Position numbers and translations under genes: made by a program
Assembly: GCF_902686445.1 (NCBI RefSeq)
Contig: NC_062227.1
Location: 19,977,678-20,041,677 of the forward strand
Length of the DNA: 64,000 nt
Source of the DNA: Sciurus carolinensis
Lineage: Eukaryota > Chordata > Mammalia > Rodentia > Sciuridae
Reading direction: 5' to 3'
In this document: in pieces, positions 23,009 through 33,114 of the stretch
How positions within the stretch are numbered: position 1 is the first letter of the stretch
Layout: each line of letters starts with the position of its first letter
The notes under the pieces: generated by a model
What the model saw: the letters and a program-made list of their open reading frames with translations, nothing else
Databases searched by the model: none
What the model was told of the DNA's origin: nothing

Positions 23009-23108
23009 NNNNNNNNNNNNNNNNNNNNNNNNNNNNNNNNNNNNNNNNNNNNNNNNNNNNNNNNNNNNNNNNNNNNNNNNNNNNNNNNNNNNNNNNNNNN
23101 NNNNNNNN
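23009..23108. other. Assembly gap (exactly 100 N)
   Basis: A run of 100 N, the conventional placeholder for a gap of unknown length. It cuts an antisense SINE, only part of which is visible to its right. Confidence 0.99.
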
Positions 23109-23200
23109 ACTGAGATTACATTCTCAATGCTTTGTATTTTTTATTTTGAGACAGATTCTTGCTATGTTGTTGAGGCTGGTCTCAAACTTTCGATACTATA
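23109..23200 (-). repeat. MEN-type SINE fragment, antisense, cut by gap
   Basis: 'ttttattttgagacagattc' to 'gctggtctcaaactttcg'. The ID half presumably lies in the gap. Confidence 0.8.
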
Positions 23201-23519
23201 AAAGATAGATTATATCAGAAAAGTCATAGAAGGAAACCCTCGACTAGGTGAAAGTTTTTGTAATAGGAATTCATAATGTCATTTACAATTTAAAATACCT
23301 CTGTTTAATTGCTCAGTTTTTAAAGATTTTTAGAGTATGAATTGCAAATATACTATGAAATATTTTGAAAGTTGCCTTAAGGAATGTTGAATAAAGCAAT
23401 TCTTGTGCACTTTTTTTATCATGGAAAAAATCTAAATGGCATCTTCTAATTTAAAAAATACTTTCCCTGATTGGAAATTATACAGTTTCTTTATCTACTT
23501 GTAATAAACTTTGAGCTCC

Positions 23520-23625
23520 CACATACCCTAGGTCCAGGATCCTTAACAAATTACTTAACCTTTTAACCTTTGCTTCAGTTTCCTTATCAGTTGAAACAGG
23601 ATAATAATACCCTAAAAATCTATCT
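23520..23625 (+). repeat. MIR SINE, sense
   Basis: 'caaattacttaacc' and 'cagtttccttatcag' followed by 'ggataataatacc' are MIR-like. Confidence 0.65.
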
Positions 23626-23684
23626 TTGATTCATGTTTTGGTTCATGATTTTTTTTTTCTGTATGAATCACATCAACAATAACA

Positions 23685-23855
23685 AGTACTTACACATATT
23701 TATCTCTGGCGGGCACTATTTTAAGGAAATCACTTAATCCTCAAACTTAAATGTTGGTAATTTTATTATCTCTATATTAAAGGTCAGACTACATTCAAGT
23801 AATAAGCAATAGAGCTTGGATAAGAGCAAGATAGTCTGGAACTAGGGTTGTTCTT
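23685..23855 (-). repeat. MIR SINE, antisense
   Basis: 'gggcactattttaaggaaat', 'cacttaatcctcaaac' and 'gtaataagcaatagagctt' follow the reversed MIR order. Confidence 0.6.
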
Positions 23856-23947
23856 AGAAGACTGAGTGTAAAACAGCAACAGCAACAAAAACAAACATAG
23901 GACTAAGAACTCTATTCCCTTGGATTTTTCTTTCTTTCATCCTTTTA

Positions 23948-24124
23948 TGTGGGGTGTTGGGGTGAACTGAACTCAGGAGTACTTTACCTCTAAGTTACAT
24001 CCCCAGTCCTTTCTATATTTTATTTTGTGACAGGGTCTTGCTCTGTTGTGTGTTTCAAACTTGTGATCCACCTACCTCAAGTTCCAAAGCAGCTGGGATT
24101 ACAGGTATACACTACTGCACCCAG
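23948..24124 (-). repeat. MEN-type SINE, antisense
   Basis: 'ggggtgaactgaactcagga' to 'acactactgcacccag'. Confidence 0.88.
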
Positions 24125-24149
24125 TTTCCCTTGAATTTTCTTTCTCTAT

Positions 24150-24354
24150 TTTTTGGTACCAGGGATTTAACTCAGGGGGCTTAAACACTGAGCCACATCC
24201 CCAGCCCTTTCTTTACATTTTATTTAGAGACAGGGTCTCACTAGGTTGCTTAGGACCTTGCTAAATTGTTTAGGCTGGCTTTGAACTCATGATTTTCTGC
24301 CTCACCCTCCCCATCTGCTGGGATTACAGGCATGTGCCACTACACCTGGCCTGA
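24150..24354 (-). repeat. MEN-type SINE, antisense
   Basis: 'ttggtaccagggatttaact' to 'gccactacacctggcctg'; a head-to-tail neighbour of the previous element. Confidence 0.92.
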
Positions 24355-24540
24355 ATTTTCTTAATGTCTTTTGGGTATTAAAATCATGATTTCCCATTAT
24401 CACCATGAAGTTGAATAATAACATCTCAATTCAATTACTCTCTGGCAATTGAGATAGTTAAGTAGGCTTTGAGTTGCAGCAAAGTTAGCAAAATATACTC
24501 AATCTAGAAGAGTGTGTTGCATTCTATTTAAAAATAAAGG

Positions 24541-24742
24541 TTTGCTGGGCATGGTGGTACATATCTTTAATCCCCATGGCTCAGGAGACTGAGGCAGGAG
24601 AACCTTGAGTTCAAAACCAGCCTCAGAATTTTAGGGAGGTCCCAAGCAACTCGGTGAGACCCCTCTAAAAATAAAAAGTTAAAAGGGGTGGGGTGTGGCT
24701 CAGTGGTTACTACCCCTGAGTTCAATTTCCAGTACCAAAATA
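24541..24742 (+). repeat. MEN-type SINE, sense
   Basis: 'gctgggcatggtggtacata' to 'caatttccagtaccaaaa'. Confidence 0.93.
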
Positions 24743-24749
24743 AAGATTT

Positions 24750-24965
24750 AGAAGGTGGCATATTAGCAAGATGATGGAATAGGGATTCCTAGTTCCTGTT
24801 CTCTCATGGAGACACTGACTTCACAACAATGAAACAGTTCAAAATGCCTCTGTGAAAATTCCACAAATCAGTCAAGAGTTTGCAGCACAGAATCAAGTGC
24901 CAACTCAAAAAAGAGCTCCAGGAAAATGTGTTGCAGTTTGGCAGATTTAACTTTTCAATGCAATG
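24750..24965 (+). mobile_element. Possible L1 5' UTR fragment
   Basis: 'gcaagatgatggaatagg' resembles the opening of mammalian L1 5' UTRs; 'gagacactgacttcacaaca' follows. It lies just upstream of the retroviral LTR and may instead belong to it. Confidence 0.35.
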
Positions 24966-25149
24966 TGGTATGATTGGAAGGAAATTCCCAACTCCTGGCT
25001 ATTTCCTCACAGGAAAATAAAAAAGTCAAATATACATCTAATATTATGGGCCTTCCCAAGTGAATGGTGTCTCTTTTCTTGGCTCAAAACCCTGAGTTGT
25101 AGCAGAATAGTTTGGCTGCGGTGTGGGAAGCCATCCTTATCTAGCAGAA

Positions 25150-26043
25150 TCAGACAGTTCCCTGCCTAATTCCCCTAAGAGAATGGCTCCCCTAACTCCA
25201 CCCTATCCTGTCCATCACAGAAGAAGCTCCTCCTTGCATTGGCCCCCTTTACCTGTGAGTCTATAAATAAAAGCTTTGGCCTCTAATAAACTCCATTTGT
25301 AAGAGGCCAGAGCTGGTATGGCCAGACCAGTCATGCCCCTCTCATTTAAAAGGAATATTAGCTCTTGTGTGTTTATTAAGTTAACAAGTTTATGGATAAT
25401 TGATTGATGAAGAGCCAACATCATCCTCTCGCAGTTAACCCTTATTATGGGGTGCAACTTAAGAACAGACCAATCACCACTGAGAAGTTCGAATTTGAGA
25501 GTTTATTAAGCTGGCCAGCTGAGTGTCTCACACAATGCCCAAAAATGGTTTTTGGGAGAACAGCCCTGACCATAGTTTTGTAGGGGTTTTTATACCAAAA
25601 ATAACATCAATCGTAAGTGTCTGTTGCTATGATTTGAAATTACAAACTAACATCATGAGATCATCAACAGAGGGGAAGTGAGTCAAAACGACCCTTACCT
25701 AGGTACAAACTAAAGAATGGTTACTAACATCCACACAATCACCGTTCACATGGTGCATTGTTCAGGAGCAATTGGAATCAAAAGAGAGCAAGTTTTCATT
25801 ACATAAGAATTGCCATTTTGTATTGATAAACATGTCATGCTAAGCAACTGATGATGGGCACAGAGGTGGGGTGCTCTCATGGGAGAAGCTTATTTCTTAC
25901 ATAACATGGAGTGTCAGTTAAAAGTGGAGTCTGTTTAGTCATTTTCCTTATAGTTTGACCTAAACATTCTCATGGAGCCAGATCTGTCAGCCCATCGCAA
26001 GCCTTTTCTCATCTACATGGGACATGGCTGAGAGACTCCCACA
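25150..26043 (+). mobile_element. 5' LTR of an endogenous retrovirus, with nested insertion
   Basis: A TATA-like 'ctataaataaaagc' at 25,261 and AATAAA at 25,285 fit a promoter and polyadenylation region. The stretch 25,367-25,441 and the terminal 26,004-26,043 match the short LTR remnant at 32,797-32,913, and the LTR ends in CA at 26,042-26,043, two bases before a primer-binding site. Between those matching blocks lies about 560 bp absent from the other LTR. The 5' edge is not defined; 25,150 is a guess. The 80-codon minus-strand frame at 25,215-25,457 is incidental. Confidence 0.7.
25442..26003 (-). mobile_element. Insertion nested in the 5' LTR, probably an antisense LTR
   Basis: This block separates two pieces that are contiguous in the 3' LTR remnant. 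Its borders carry aaccctt (25,436-25,443) and aagcctt (25,999-26,005), a likely target-site duplication. Read on the minus strand it has CTTAATAAACTCTC at about 25,500-25,514, a polyadenylation-signal layout expected of an LTR R region. Family not identified. Confidence 0.55.
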
Positions 26044-26045
26044 TT

Positions 26046-26063
26046 TGGCACCTGAACAGCAAC
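26046..26063 (+). other. Retroviral primer-binding site, tRNA-Lys-like
   Basis: The 18 bases starting TGGCACCTGAACAG lie two bases after the LTR's terminal CA. They match the lysine tRNA (Lys3-type) primer site at 14 of 18 positions by my count. This fixes the retroviral orientation as plus. Confidence 0.7.
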
Positions 26064-26893
26064 TATTGGAGAGGATTTTAGAAGAAAAAAGAAATGTAAG
26101 GTGTTGGCCCCTTTCCCATGGGAAGCATGCACATATGAATAAGTTTAGTAGTAAAAAAGGAAAGGGAATTTAATTGTGTGAGGTTAAGCCTGAAGAATTC
26201 GCTCTCTCTAGAGAGAGAAATAAAAATAAATTCAGCTCTATTCAATACTTAGAGTGAAAATTCAATGGGAAGAACACAACTCCTACAGACCTTGAAATGT
26301 AAATGGAGACCTGATCACTTTATATACTCCAGACTCCATCAGACAGGTCTGCCTGCTTCTGTGTGACCTGTACGAAACGGAGAACAAACTTGGTTGAGAT
26401 AGGTGCAAAAGTTTAGAATCCTGGGAAGAAAAGATCCTAATCAGGAATTCAGAGAAAAACTCTAACTTAAGAAGGGGAAATTACTTGTCAAGTTTCCTAG
26501 TTTAAATATGTTTGTTCCCTCCATAGTCCTCAGCCCTCCAGAAACAGCATGCTCCATGATTCTGGGTGGGTAGTATGGGAAAGCCTACTAAAGAACATGG
26601 CTGCTCAGGCAGAGGCCCTCATGGCCAGGCCACCAAGATGAAATGAGAAATAGCAGGGAATTGGAAGCACAATGGCACAGGGTATAGCAATTAAAAAAAA
26701 ATGCCTAGGAGCACAATTGAAAATGCAGAGAGTTTGGACTATAATAGAAACTTGCTTTTATTTGAACCAAGATGTTGATTTATGGAGTTCAGGAGGTTTA
26801 ATCACAGGGCTTAGAAATGTTATCAAGAATTTTAATCTAAGAGTCAGAAATATTCATCCTCGTGGATCTCTTTCTTTCTGGGAACATATTTAC
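26064..26893 (+). pseudogene. ERV leader and gag-like remnant, part 1
   Basis: This is the internal region between the primer site and a younger L1. A frame at 26,672-26,914 is open but begins at a non-ATG codon, and I cannot align it to a gag family from the sequence alone. Assignment rests on position. Stops are frequent. The region is split by the L1 and resumes at 28,622. Confidence 0.5.
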
Positions 26894-26903
26894 AATGTTC
26901 CCA
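26894..26903 (+). repeat. Target-site duplication, left, of L1
   Basis: aatgttccca, repeated exactly at 28,612-28,621 after the L1 A-rich tail. Confidence 0.85.
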
Positions 26904-28611
26904 AAGAAAACTAGAAATCATTGAAGAAAGAAATTGAGGAAGACCTTAGGAGATGGAAAGATCTCCCATGTTCTTGGATAGGCAGATTTAATATTGTCAA
27001 AATGGCCATACTACCTAAAGTGCTATACAGATTCAATGCATTTCTAATTAAAATCCCAATGATGTACCTTACAGAAATAGAGCAAGCAATCATGAAATTC
27101 ATCTGGAAGAATAAGAAACCCAGAAGAGCTAAAGCAATCCTTAGCAAGAAGAATGAAACAGGGGGTATCGCAATACCAGAACTTCAACTAAACTACAAAG
27201 CAATAGTAACAAAAATGACATGGTATTAGCACCAAAATAGACAGGAAGATCAATGGTACAGAAGAGAGGACATGGACACAAACCCAAATAAATACAATTT
27301 TCTCATATTAGACAAAGGTGCCAAAAATATGCAATGGAGAAAGATACCATGTTCAACAAATGGTGCTAGGAAAACTGGAAATCCATATGCAACACAATGA
27401 AACTAAACCCCTATCTCTCACCCTGCACAAAAATCAACTCACAATGGATCAAGGACCTTGAAAATAGACCAGAGACCCTGCATCTTATAGAAGAAAAAGT
27501 AGGTCCAAATCTTCAACTTGTTGACTTAGGATCAGACTTCCTTAACAGGACTCCCATAGCACAAGAAATAAAAGCAAGAATCAATAACTGGGATAGATTC
27601 AAACTCAATAGCTTTCTCTCAGCAAAGGAAATTATCAACAATGAGAAGAGAGAGCCTAGAGAGTGGGAGAAAATCTTTCCCACTCATACTTCAGATAGAG
27701 CACTAATTTCCAGAATATATAAAGAACTCAAAAATCTCTACATGAAGAATACAAATAACCCAATCAACAAATGGTCTAAGGATATGAACAGATGCTTCAC
27801 AGAAGAAGATCTACAAGCAATCAACAAACATATGGAAAAATGTTCACCATCTTTAATAATAAGAGAAATGCAAATCAAAACTACACTAAGATTCCATCTC
27901 ACCCCAATTAGAATGCTGATTATCAAGGATACAAGCAACAATAGGTATTGGAGAGGATGTGGGTCAAAAGGTACACACATACATTGCTGGTGGGGCTGCA
28001 AATTAGTGCAGCCACTGTGGAAAGCAGTGTGGAGATTCCTTAGGAATCTTGGAAAGGACCCACCATTTGAACCAGCTATCCCACTCCTCAGCCTATACCC
28101 AAAGGACTTAAAATCAGCATACTATAGAGATACAGCCACATCAATGTTCATAGCTGCTGAATTCACAATAGCCAGATTGTGGAACCAATCTAGATGTCCT
28201 TCAATAGATGAATGGATAAAGAATCAGTGATATATATATATAAACAATGGAATATCATTCAGCTATAAAGAATAATAAAATTATGGCATTTTCAGGCAAA
28301 TGGATGAAATTGGAGAATATCATGCTAAGTGAGATAAACCAAACTCAGAAAAACAAAGGACAAATGATCTTGCTGATAAGGGGATGATGACACATACTGG
28401 GGGTAGGATGGGGGCAAGAATGGAGAAACGAGGGACTGTATAGAGGGAAAAGAGGGGTGGGAGGGGTGGGAGGAAGGAAAAAATAACAGAATGAATCAAA
28501 TATCATTACCCTATGTAAATGTATGATTACACAAATGGTATGCTCTTCCTCCATGTACAAACAGAAACAACATGTATCCCATTTGTTTACAATAAAAATA
28601 AATTTAAAAAA
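26904..28611 (+). mobile_element. 5'-truncated L1 with ORF2 C-terminal part
   Basis: Two conceptual pieces are L1 ORF2: 26,921-27,229, with the '[14 protein letters not shown]' motif after the reverse transcriptase, and 27,397-28,230, with 'KDMNRCFTEEDLQ', the cysteine-rich 'GCGSKGTHIHCWWGC' and 'LWKAVWRFLRNL'. The coding frame is broken by a TAG at 27,227, a one-base frameshift near 27,342 and a TAG at 27,368. A G-rich 3' UTR and AATAAA plus A-rich tail end it near 28,611. With target-site duplications on both sides it is one insertion of about 1.7 kb, landing inside the retrovirus. Endonuclease and most RT domains are missing. Confidence 0.95.
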
Positions 28612-28621
28612 AATGTTCCCA
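28612..28621 (+). repeat. Target-site duplication, right, of L1
   Basis: aatgttccca; the partner is 26,894-26,903. Confidence 0.85.
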
Positions 28622-29404
28622 GAACATTTTCCAGTAGTTAAGCAGTACTCCATGGACAAAGAGATACTGAAGGCTGGGCGAAAATCTCTATTCAGAAGAC
28701 TGGATAACAAAGTCAAAGGAAGATGAGTTAGCACAGGATCTCTGTAATTTGCTTTTGAACTGTTCTGCTCTAGTTGAAGCCAGAATTGAGGACAGGCAGT
28801 TAGTGTAGAATAGAGAATCTGGTCAAATCAAGGAATGGAGGCCATCAGAATCTGGGAAGTTGGAGAATGCCCCTGGGAGATTGGAATGTCAGTGTTTCCA
28901 GAACCCTTTTGATCAACAAAGTTACCTGCCTAACTAGTCCTCCCAAAATGTTGCAGGCAGGGAATTGCTAAAGAATCTCTCCTGGACCCCTACCTGACTT
29001 TCCATTTGGCCCTTTCCCCTGCAATCAATTTCTTACCTTTTTTTCCATGTCACTGGCATCTCCTGGGTCTAGTTGTGGAGGCAGGAAGGAGAGAGATAAA
29101 GGGGGAGAGAACAGAACAAAGGAGACCCTAACCTATGGGAGATGTAGGGTGTGCTCACTTCTTGGTATTCTAGATCATTCAGTCAGCCCCAAACATTTGG
29201 AGAAAATTACAAAATTGGCATATGAACATGATCAATCCTTAGATGATCTCCTCCAGTTTGCATCTTCCTTTTTTTTTTAATAATAGAGATTAAGAGGAAA
29301 AGAAAGGGAACATAAAGACAAGAAAAAGGATTTATTAAAGGTCATTCAAAACCTCAAATGACAGAAACTTTTAATGCCTTGCAGCAGCCCATGCAATTCA
29401 CCCA
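28622..29404 (+). pseudogene. ERV gag-like remnant, part 2
   Basis: Continues the retroviral interior after the L1. The frame at 29,047-29,280 leads into a highly charged Lys/Arg/Glu-rich stretch at 29,280-29,335, a composition often seen near the end of gammaretrovirus-like Gag. A protease is not recognisable before reverse transcriptase begins, so a deletion is likely. Assignment is by position and composition only. Confidence 0.5.
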
Positions 29405-30115
29405 TTTTAGGAGTTCAAGTCAACTACCTAGTCCAAAACCTTAGAATAATTAATGAAGCAGTAACTTCCCTCCACATGGTAGTTCTTAATCCAGGTACTC
29501 TGTTATCTGAAATTCCAGCTTCTGCTTGGTTTACAATATTAGATTAAAAAGATGCCTTTTTCTATGTACCCTAGACTCTTAAATTGCAATATCTGTTTGC
29601 CTTTGAGGAACCAGATAGTGGATCTCAACTAACCTGGACAGTGTTGCCTCAAGGATTTGGAGTTACCCCTCACCTGTTCAGACAAGCCCCAGTTAAGGAT
29701 GTAAAAAACTTTAGAGATAAAACATCTGTAATTGTTCTCCAATATGTAGATGATATCCTTTACGTGCTACCACATAGGAGAAATATCAAGGCCATTACAG
29801 AGCTCCTAAACTTCTTAGCTGATAGGGATTATAAGATTTCAAAAAGCTTAATTATGCCATGGACAGGTTCAGTACTTAGAATTGCAACTGTCTCAAGGAA
29901 CCCACAAGCTAGCACAGGAAAAATAACCACCATATGACAATATCCTCTGCCCCAGACCATAAGGCAAATCAGAGGCTTCCTAGGGAAAACTGGATACTGC
30001 AGGATTTGGATTCATGGGTATGGGGAATTATCTAAATCTCTTTACAGTCTCCTTAAAAAACTCTACACCATGGAACAACTGCCCTGATGTGAGAACAAAA
30101 ACATACTAAAGTTTT
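29405..30115 (+). pseudogene. ERV pol remnant: reverse transcriptase
   Basis: The open part 29,584-29,937 contains 'LTWTVLPQGF' and the catalytic 'YVDDILY' (YVDD), hallmarks of retroviral reverse transcriptase in class I (gamma/epsilon-like) elements. The upstream part, with stops, holds the first palm region near 29,545-29,570. Downstream near 29,950-30,060 comes the connection-type text 'RGFLGKTGYCR'. Stops at several places, including TAG near 29,545 and TGA at 29,935, and frame breaks make it non-functional. Confidence 0.88.
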
Positions 30116-30495
30116 TTAAAATAACAAAAAAGGACCTTAGTTCAAGCCCTGTTTTCAGCTTACCTATGGAACAAGATTTAACCTGTTTGTCACTGAGAGG
30201 AAAATAACTCTAAAAATATTTACCCAAAACTACTGGATAGACAGCTATGGATGAACCAGGTCAATAGCCAATGGCATATCTCAGTAAGGAGTTTAGCATA
30301 GTAGCTTCATTCTCAAAAGTAGTGAAAAATAAGGTTTCATAATATTCTTTGACATCCAAACCTGTCCTGAAAATAAGAAATGGTTAAAATGCCCTCAGCA
30401 TCAAGTTTTTGCTGGAACCAGTAATCTCTCTCTTAGCTCCTTGCAGAACTCAGTGAAGATTTACATTGATATGTAAATGGAAGAAGACTGCAGGC
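30116..30495 (+). pseudogene. ERV pol remnant: RNase H region
   Basis: 'LFVTERK' near 30,183 and a later 'gatatgtaaatggaagaaga' at 30,469 (the DG-like core of RNase H) follow the RT in the expected order. All frames contain stops. Confidence 0.6.
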
Positions 30496-30499
30496 TCAG

Positions 30500-32340
30500 T
30501 AGGTGACTAGTCTCAAACCCAATAAAAAAGGGAACTCCCAGTAATCTAAACTAAACAGTAAATTGTATGATGCTTTACTAAAATAATTAATGACCATATC
30601 ATCTTTCCAGGGCTTCTTTTTCCCCTTCAATTCTATATTTTTTGAGCTCATGACTTTTTTTTGATCAGTTCTATTTTTTATTGACCTAGAGTTCTTGAAC
30701 ATCTGTTACACTGCAATGGAGATTCACCTATAAAAAGCCACAAGGCCTTTACTTTTGTGTTATGTGTATATCATGTTGTCTGATATCATGTTGTCTGTCT
30801 ATATATTTGTGTCCAAAAATCATGTACATATCAAAATTGATATAAAATGAGTGCTCATGAATTCAACTTTAAAAATGTATCCAGATACCTTTAATTCACA
30901 TGATTTTAAGGTTCAATTTAAATTGGGTAAATAAATGAAAGTAAATGTCTTTAAAATTACTTAACACAAAAGTCTCTAGGCGGTCAAACTAATACAATGT
31001 TCCTCTCTATAAAACAGCTAATATCAATTGTTTCTAGAATGTTTCTTCAATGGGAAATAGACAGCAAATACTCTTCAAATACATATATTGGTTTTTATAG
31101 TAAAATAAGTAAATTAGATTTGACATGTTTGGGATTACTCAAACGTGTTAGAGACATTTGATTAATTTACAAAAGTTAAAATGCTAACTGTTAAATACCA
31201 TTGAGTACTCTTAACTACTTAAATTCCATGGGATAACATACATAAACATTATTGGCATTTTCATTGATTAGTAAATAAAAAGGGTTTAAATTTGCTTTGT
31301 GTCATCACTAAACACAATGTTACAAAAAGTTGAGTCCTAACAGGTACAATTCTATATACCAAGGGATCCAAAAGTTTCAACTGTGTTTCAGTTAGAGTAC
31401 TATAAATAACAAACTATTTCATCTCATCAAAATAGAGTAATTTATCTCAAATCAAAAATTTTATAAGAGTTGTTTCAGCACATGAACAAGAAATTTTCAA
31501 CAATGAGGAAAGAGAAAAATAAAAGGTTCTAGGTATGGAAATAAATTTAGTAGAAGGAAAAAATGTATCTGGGTAGGGAAGTCTTTGTGTGATAAAATAC
31601 AAGAGGGTCTAAGTAAGTGCTGAGAAAGTCTATGTGTAAATAAAGGGCAAATTTCAATGAGTTCATGTGTAACTAAGTTGGTTGTATATATGTGAGACAA
31701 TCAGTTAAAGTTATTTAAAGTTTTTCCTAAGGTCAAATACTAATGTACTGATATAAACCAATGTTTAATCCATATGTTAAAATGACAAGGATATCTTTAC
31801 AACACTAATTTACTCTTTACTCTTAATATTGTGTCAGTTAACTTTTATTCTTTAGAACAATTAGTCTTAAAAATTAGAGTTTGTACAATAATGGTTAAAC
31901 AACAACTGTTAGAGTATTATACTGTTACAAAGCGTAAATTTTTCTTTAAAAGGTAAACTTGGTTAATGTTAAATATGTTCATATCTTCCAGGTTTACAAG
32001 TCTTTAAAGCAGAAAATTATCAATTGTTGTTCTCCATACTAAACTTATCTCTAATGGTAACTTCAAACTTTTAAGAATAGTGAATTTTACTGGGGATTTA
32101 TTTATATCATTTAATGTTCTCTAATACAACCTGTTATCAATAGGATATATGTAAAATTTTATGTTACCTTCAATGCTCTGATAAAATGTAAATGTATTTC
32201 TAAAATTTAGATTGTGATTTGTTTAAAGGTTAATAATGTGAAACATGAAAGCATTTTGACACTTTGCTACACAAAAGGAAAGTTAAAAACTCTCTCAGTC
32301 TGTCCTTGATTCATGTTTTAGATGTAATGTCATATTGTGT
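30500..32340. other. AT-rich, SINE-free block where integrase and env would be
   Basis: 1.8 kb of very AT-rich sequence between the RNase H remnant and an L1 piece. It has no SINE, no recognisable integrase or envelope motif and no long frame. It may be decayed retroviral interior or unrelated DNA. Confidence 0.5.
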
Positions 32341-32346
32341 TGACTC

Positions 32347-32796
32347 ATGGTGCTGGGAAAACTGGAAATCCATATGCAACACAATGAAACTAAACACCTA
32401 TCTCTCACCCTGCATAAAAAGCAACTCACAATGGATCAAGGACCTTGAAATCAGACCAGAGACCCTGCATCTTATAGAAGAGAAAGTAGGTTCAAATCTT
32501 CAACTTGTTGGCTTAGGATCAGACATCTTTAACAGGACTCCCATAGCATAAGAAATAAAAGCAAGAATCAATAACTGGGATAGATTCAAACTAAATAGCT
32601 TTCTCTCAGCAAAGGAAACTATCAGCAATGTAAAGAGAGAGCCTACAGAGTGGGAGAAAATCTTTGCCACACATAATTCAGATAGAGCACTAATTTCCAG
32701 AATATATAAAGAACTCAAAAAACTCTACACCCGGAATACAAATAACCCAATCATAAAATGGGCTAAGGATATGAACAGACACTTCACTGAAGAAGT
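32347..32796 (+). mobile_element. L1 ORF2 fragment lacking both ends
   Basis: About 450 bp closely similar (roughly 94% by eye) to 27,365-27,815 of the L1 above, from 'ggtgctgggaaaactggaaa' to 'cacttcactgaagaag'. It has no 3' UTR or poly(A), and its right end abuts an LTR remnant directly. It is open over 32,264-32,551 only by virtue of short length. Confidence 0.92.
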
Positions 32797-32913
32797 GTCA
32801 GTGTTTATCGAGTAGATAAGTTTATGGGTAATTGACTGATAAACAGGCAACATCATCCTCCAGCAGTCAACCCTTTTCTCATCCATGTGGGACATGGGTG
32901 AGAGACCTCCACA
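32797..32913 (+). mobile_element. 3' LTR remnant of the endogenous retrovirus
   Basis: 'taattgactgataaacagg' and 'ttttctcatccatgtgggac' match the two ends of the 5' LTR core (25,367-25,441 and 26,004-26,043) with about 80-85% identity, and it ends in CA at 32,912. Its 5' part is missing, replaced by the L1 fragment. Confidence 0.75.
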
Positions 32914-33114
32914 CTGAGGGGCTTTGAAAACAAAGTTGAGCTCTATAGCATTCTACAGCACCAGGGATTCCAAAGTAGTGCAGAGAGGCACCCAAAGGAT
33001 GAAGAGATTTTATGATCAAGAAAGGAAATGGGCAATCCCCTCTAATTGGGAAGTTACATGCACAAACTCAGAAAACATGCATACCAAGAAAACATTTAAG
33101 AGGTCCTAGAATCT

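Noticed and set aside
27397..28230. A 277-codon host gene
   Set aside because: The translation is the C-terminal part of L1 ORF2, flanked by L1 3' UTR and target-site duplications.
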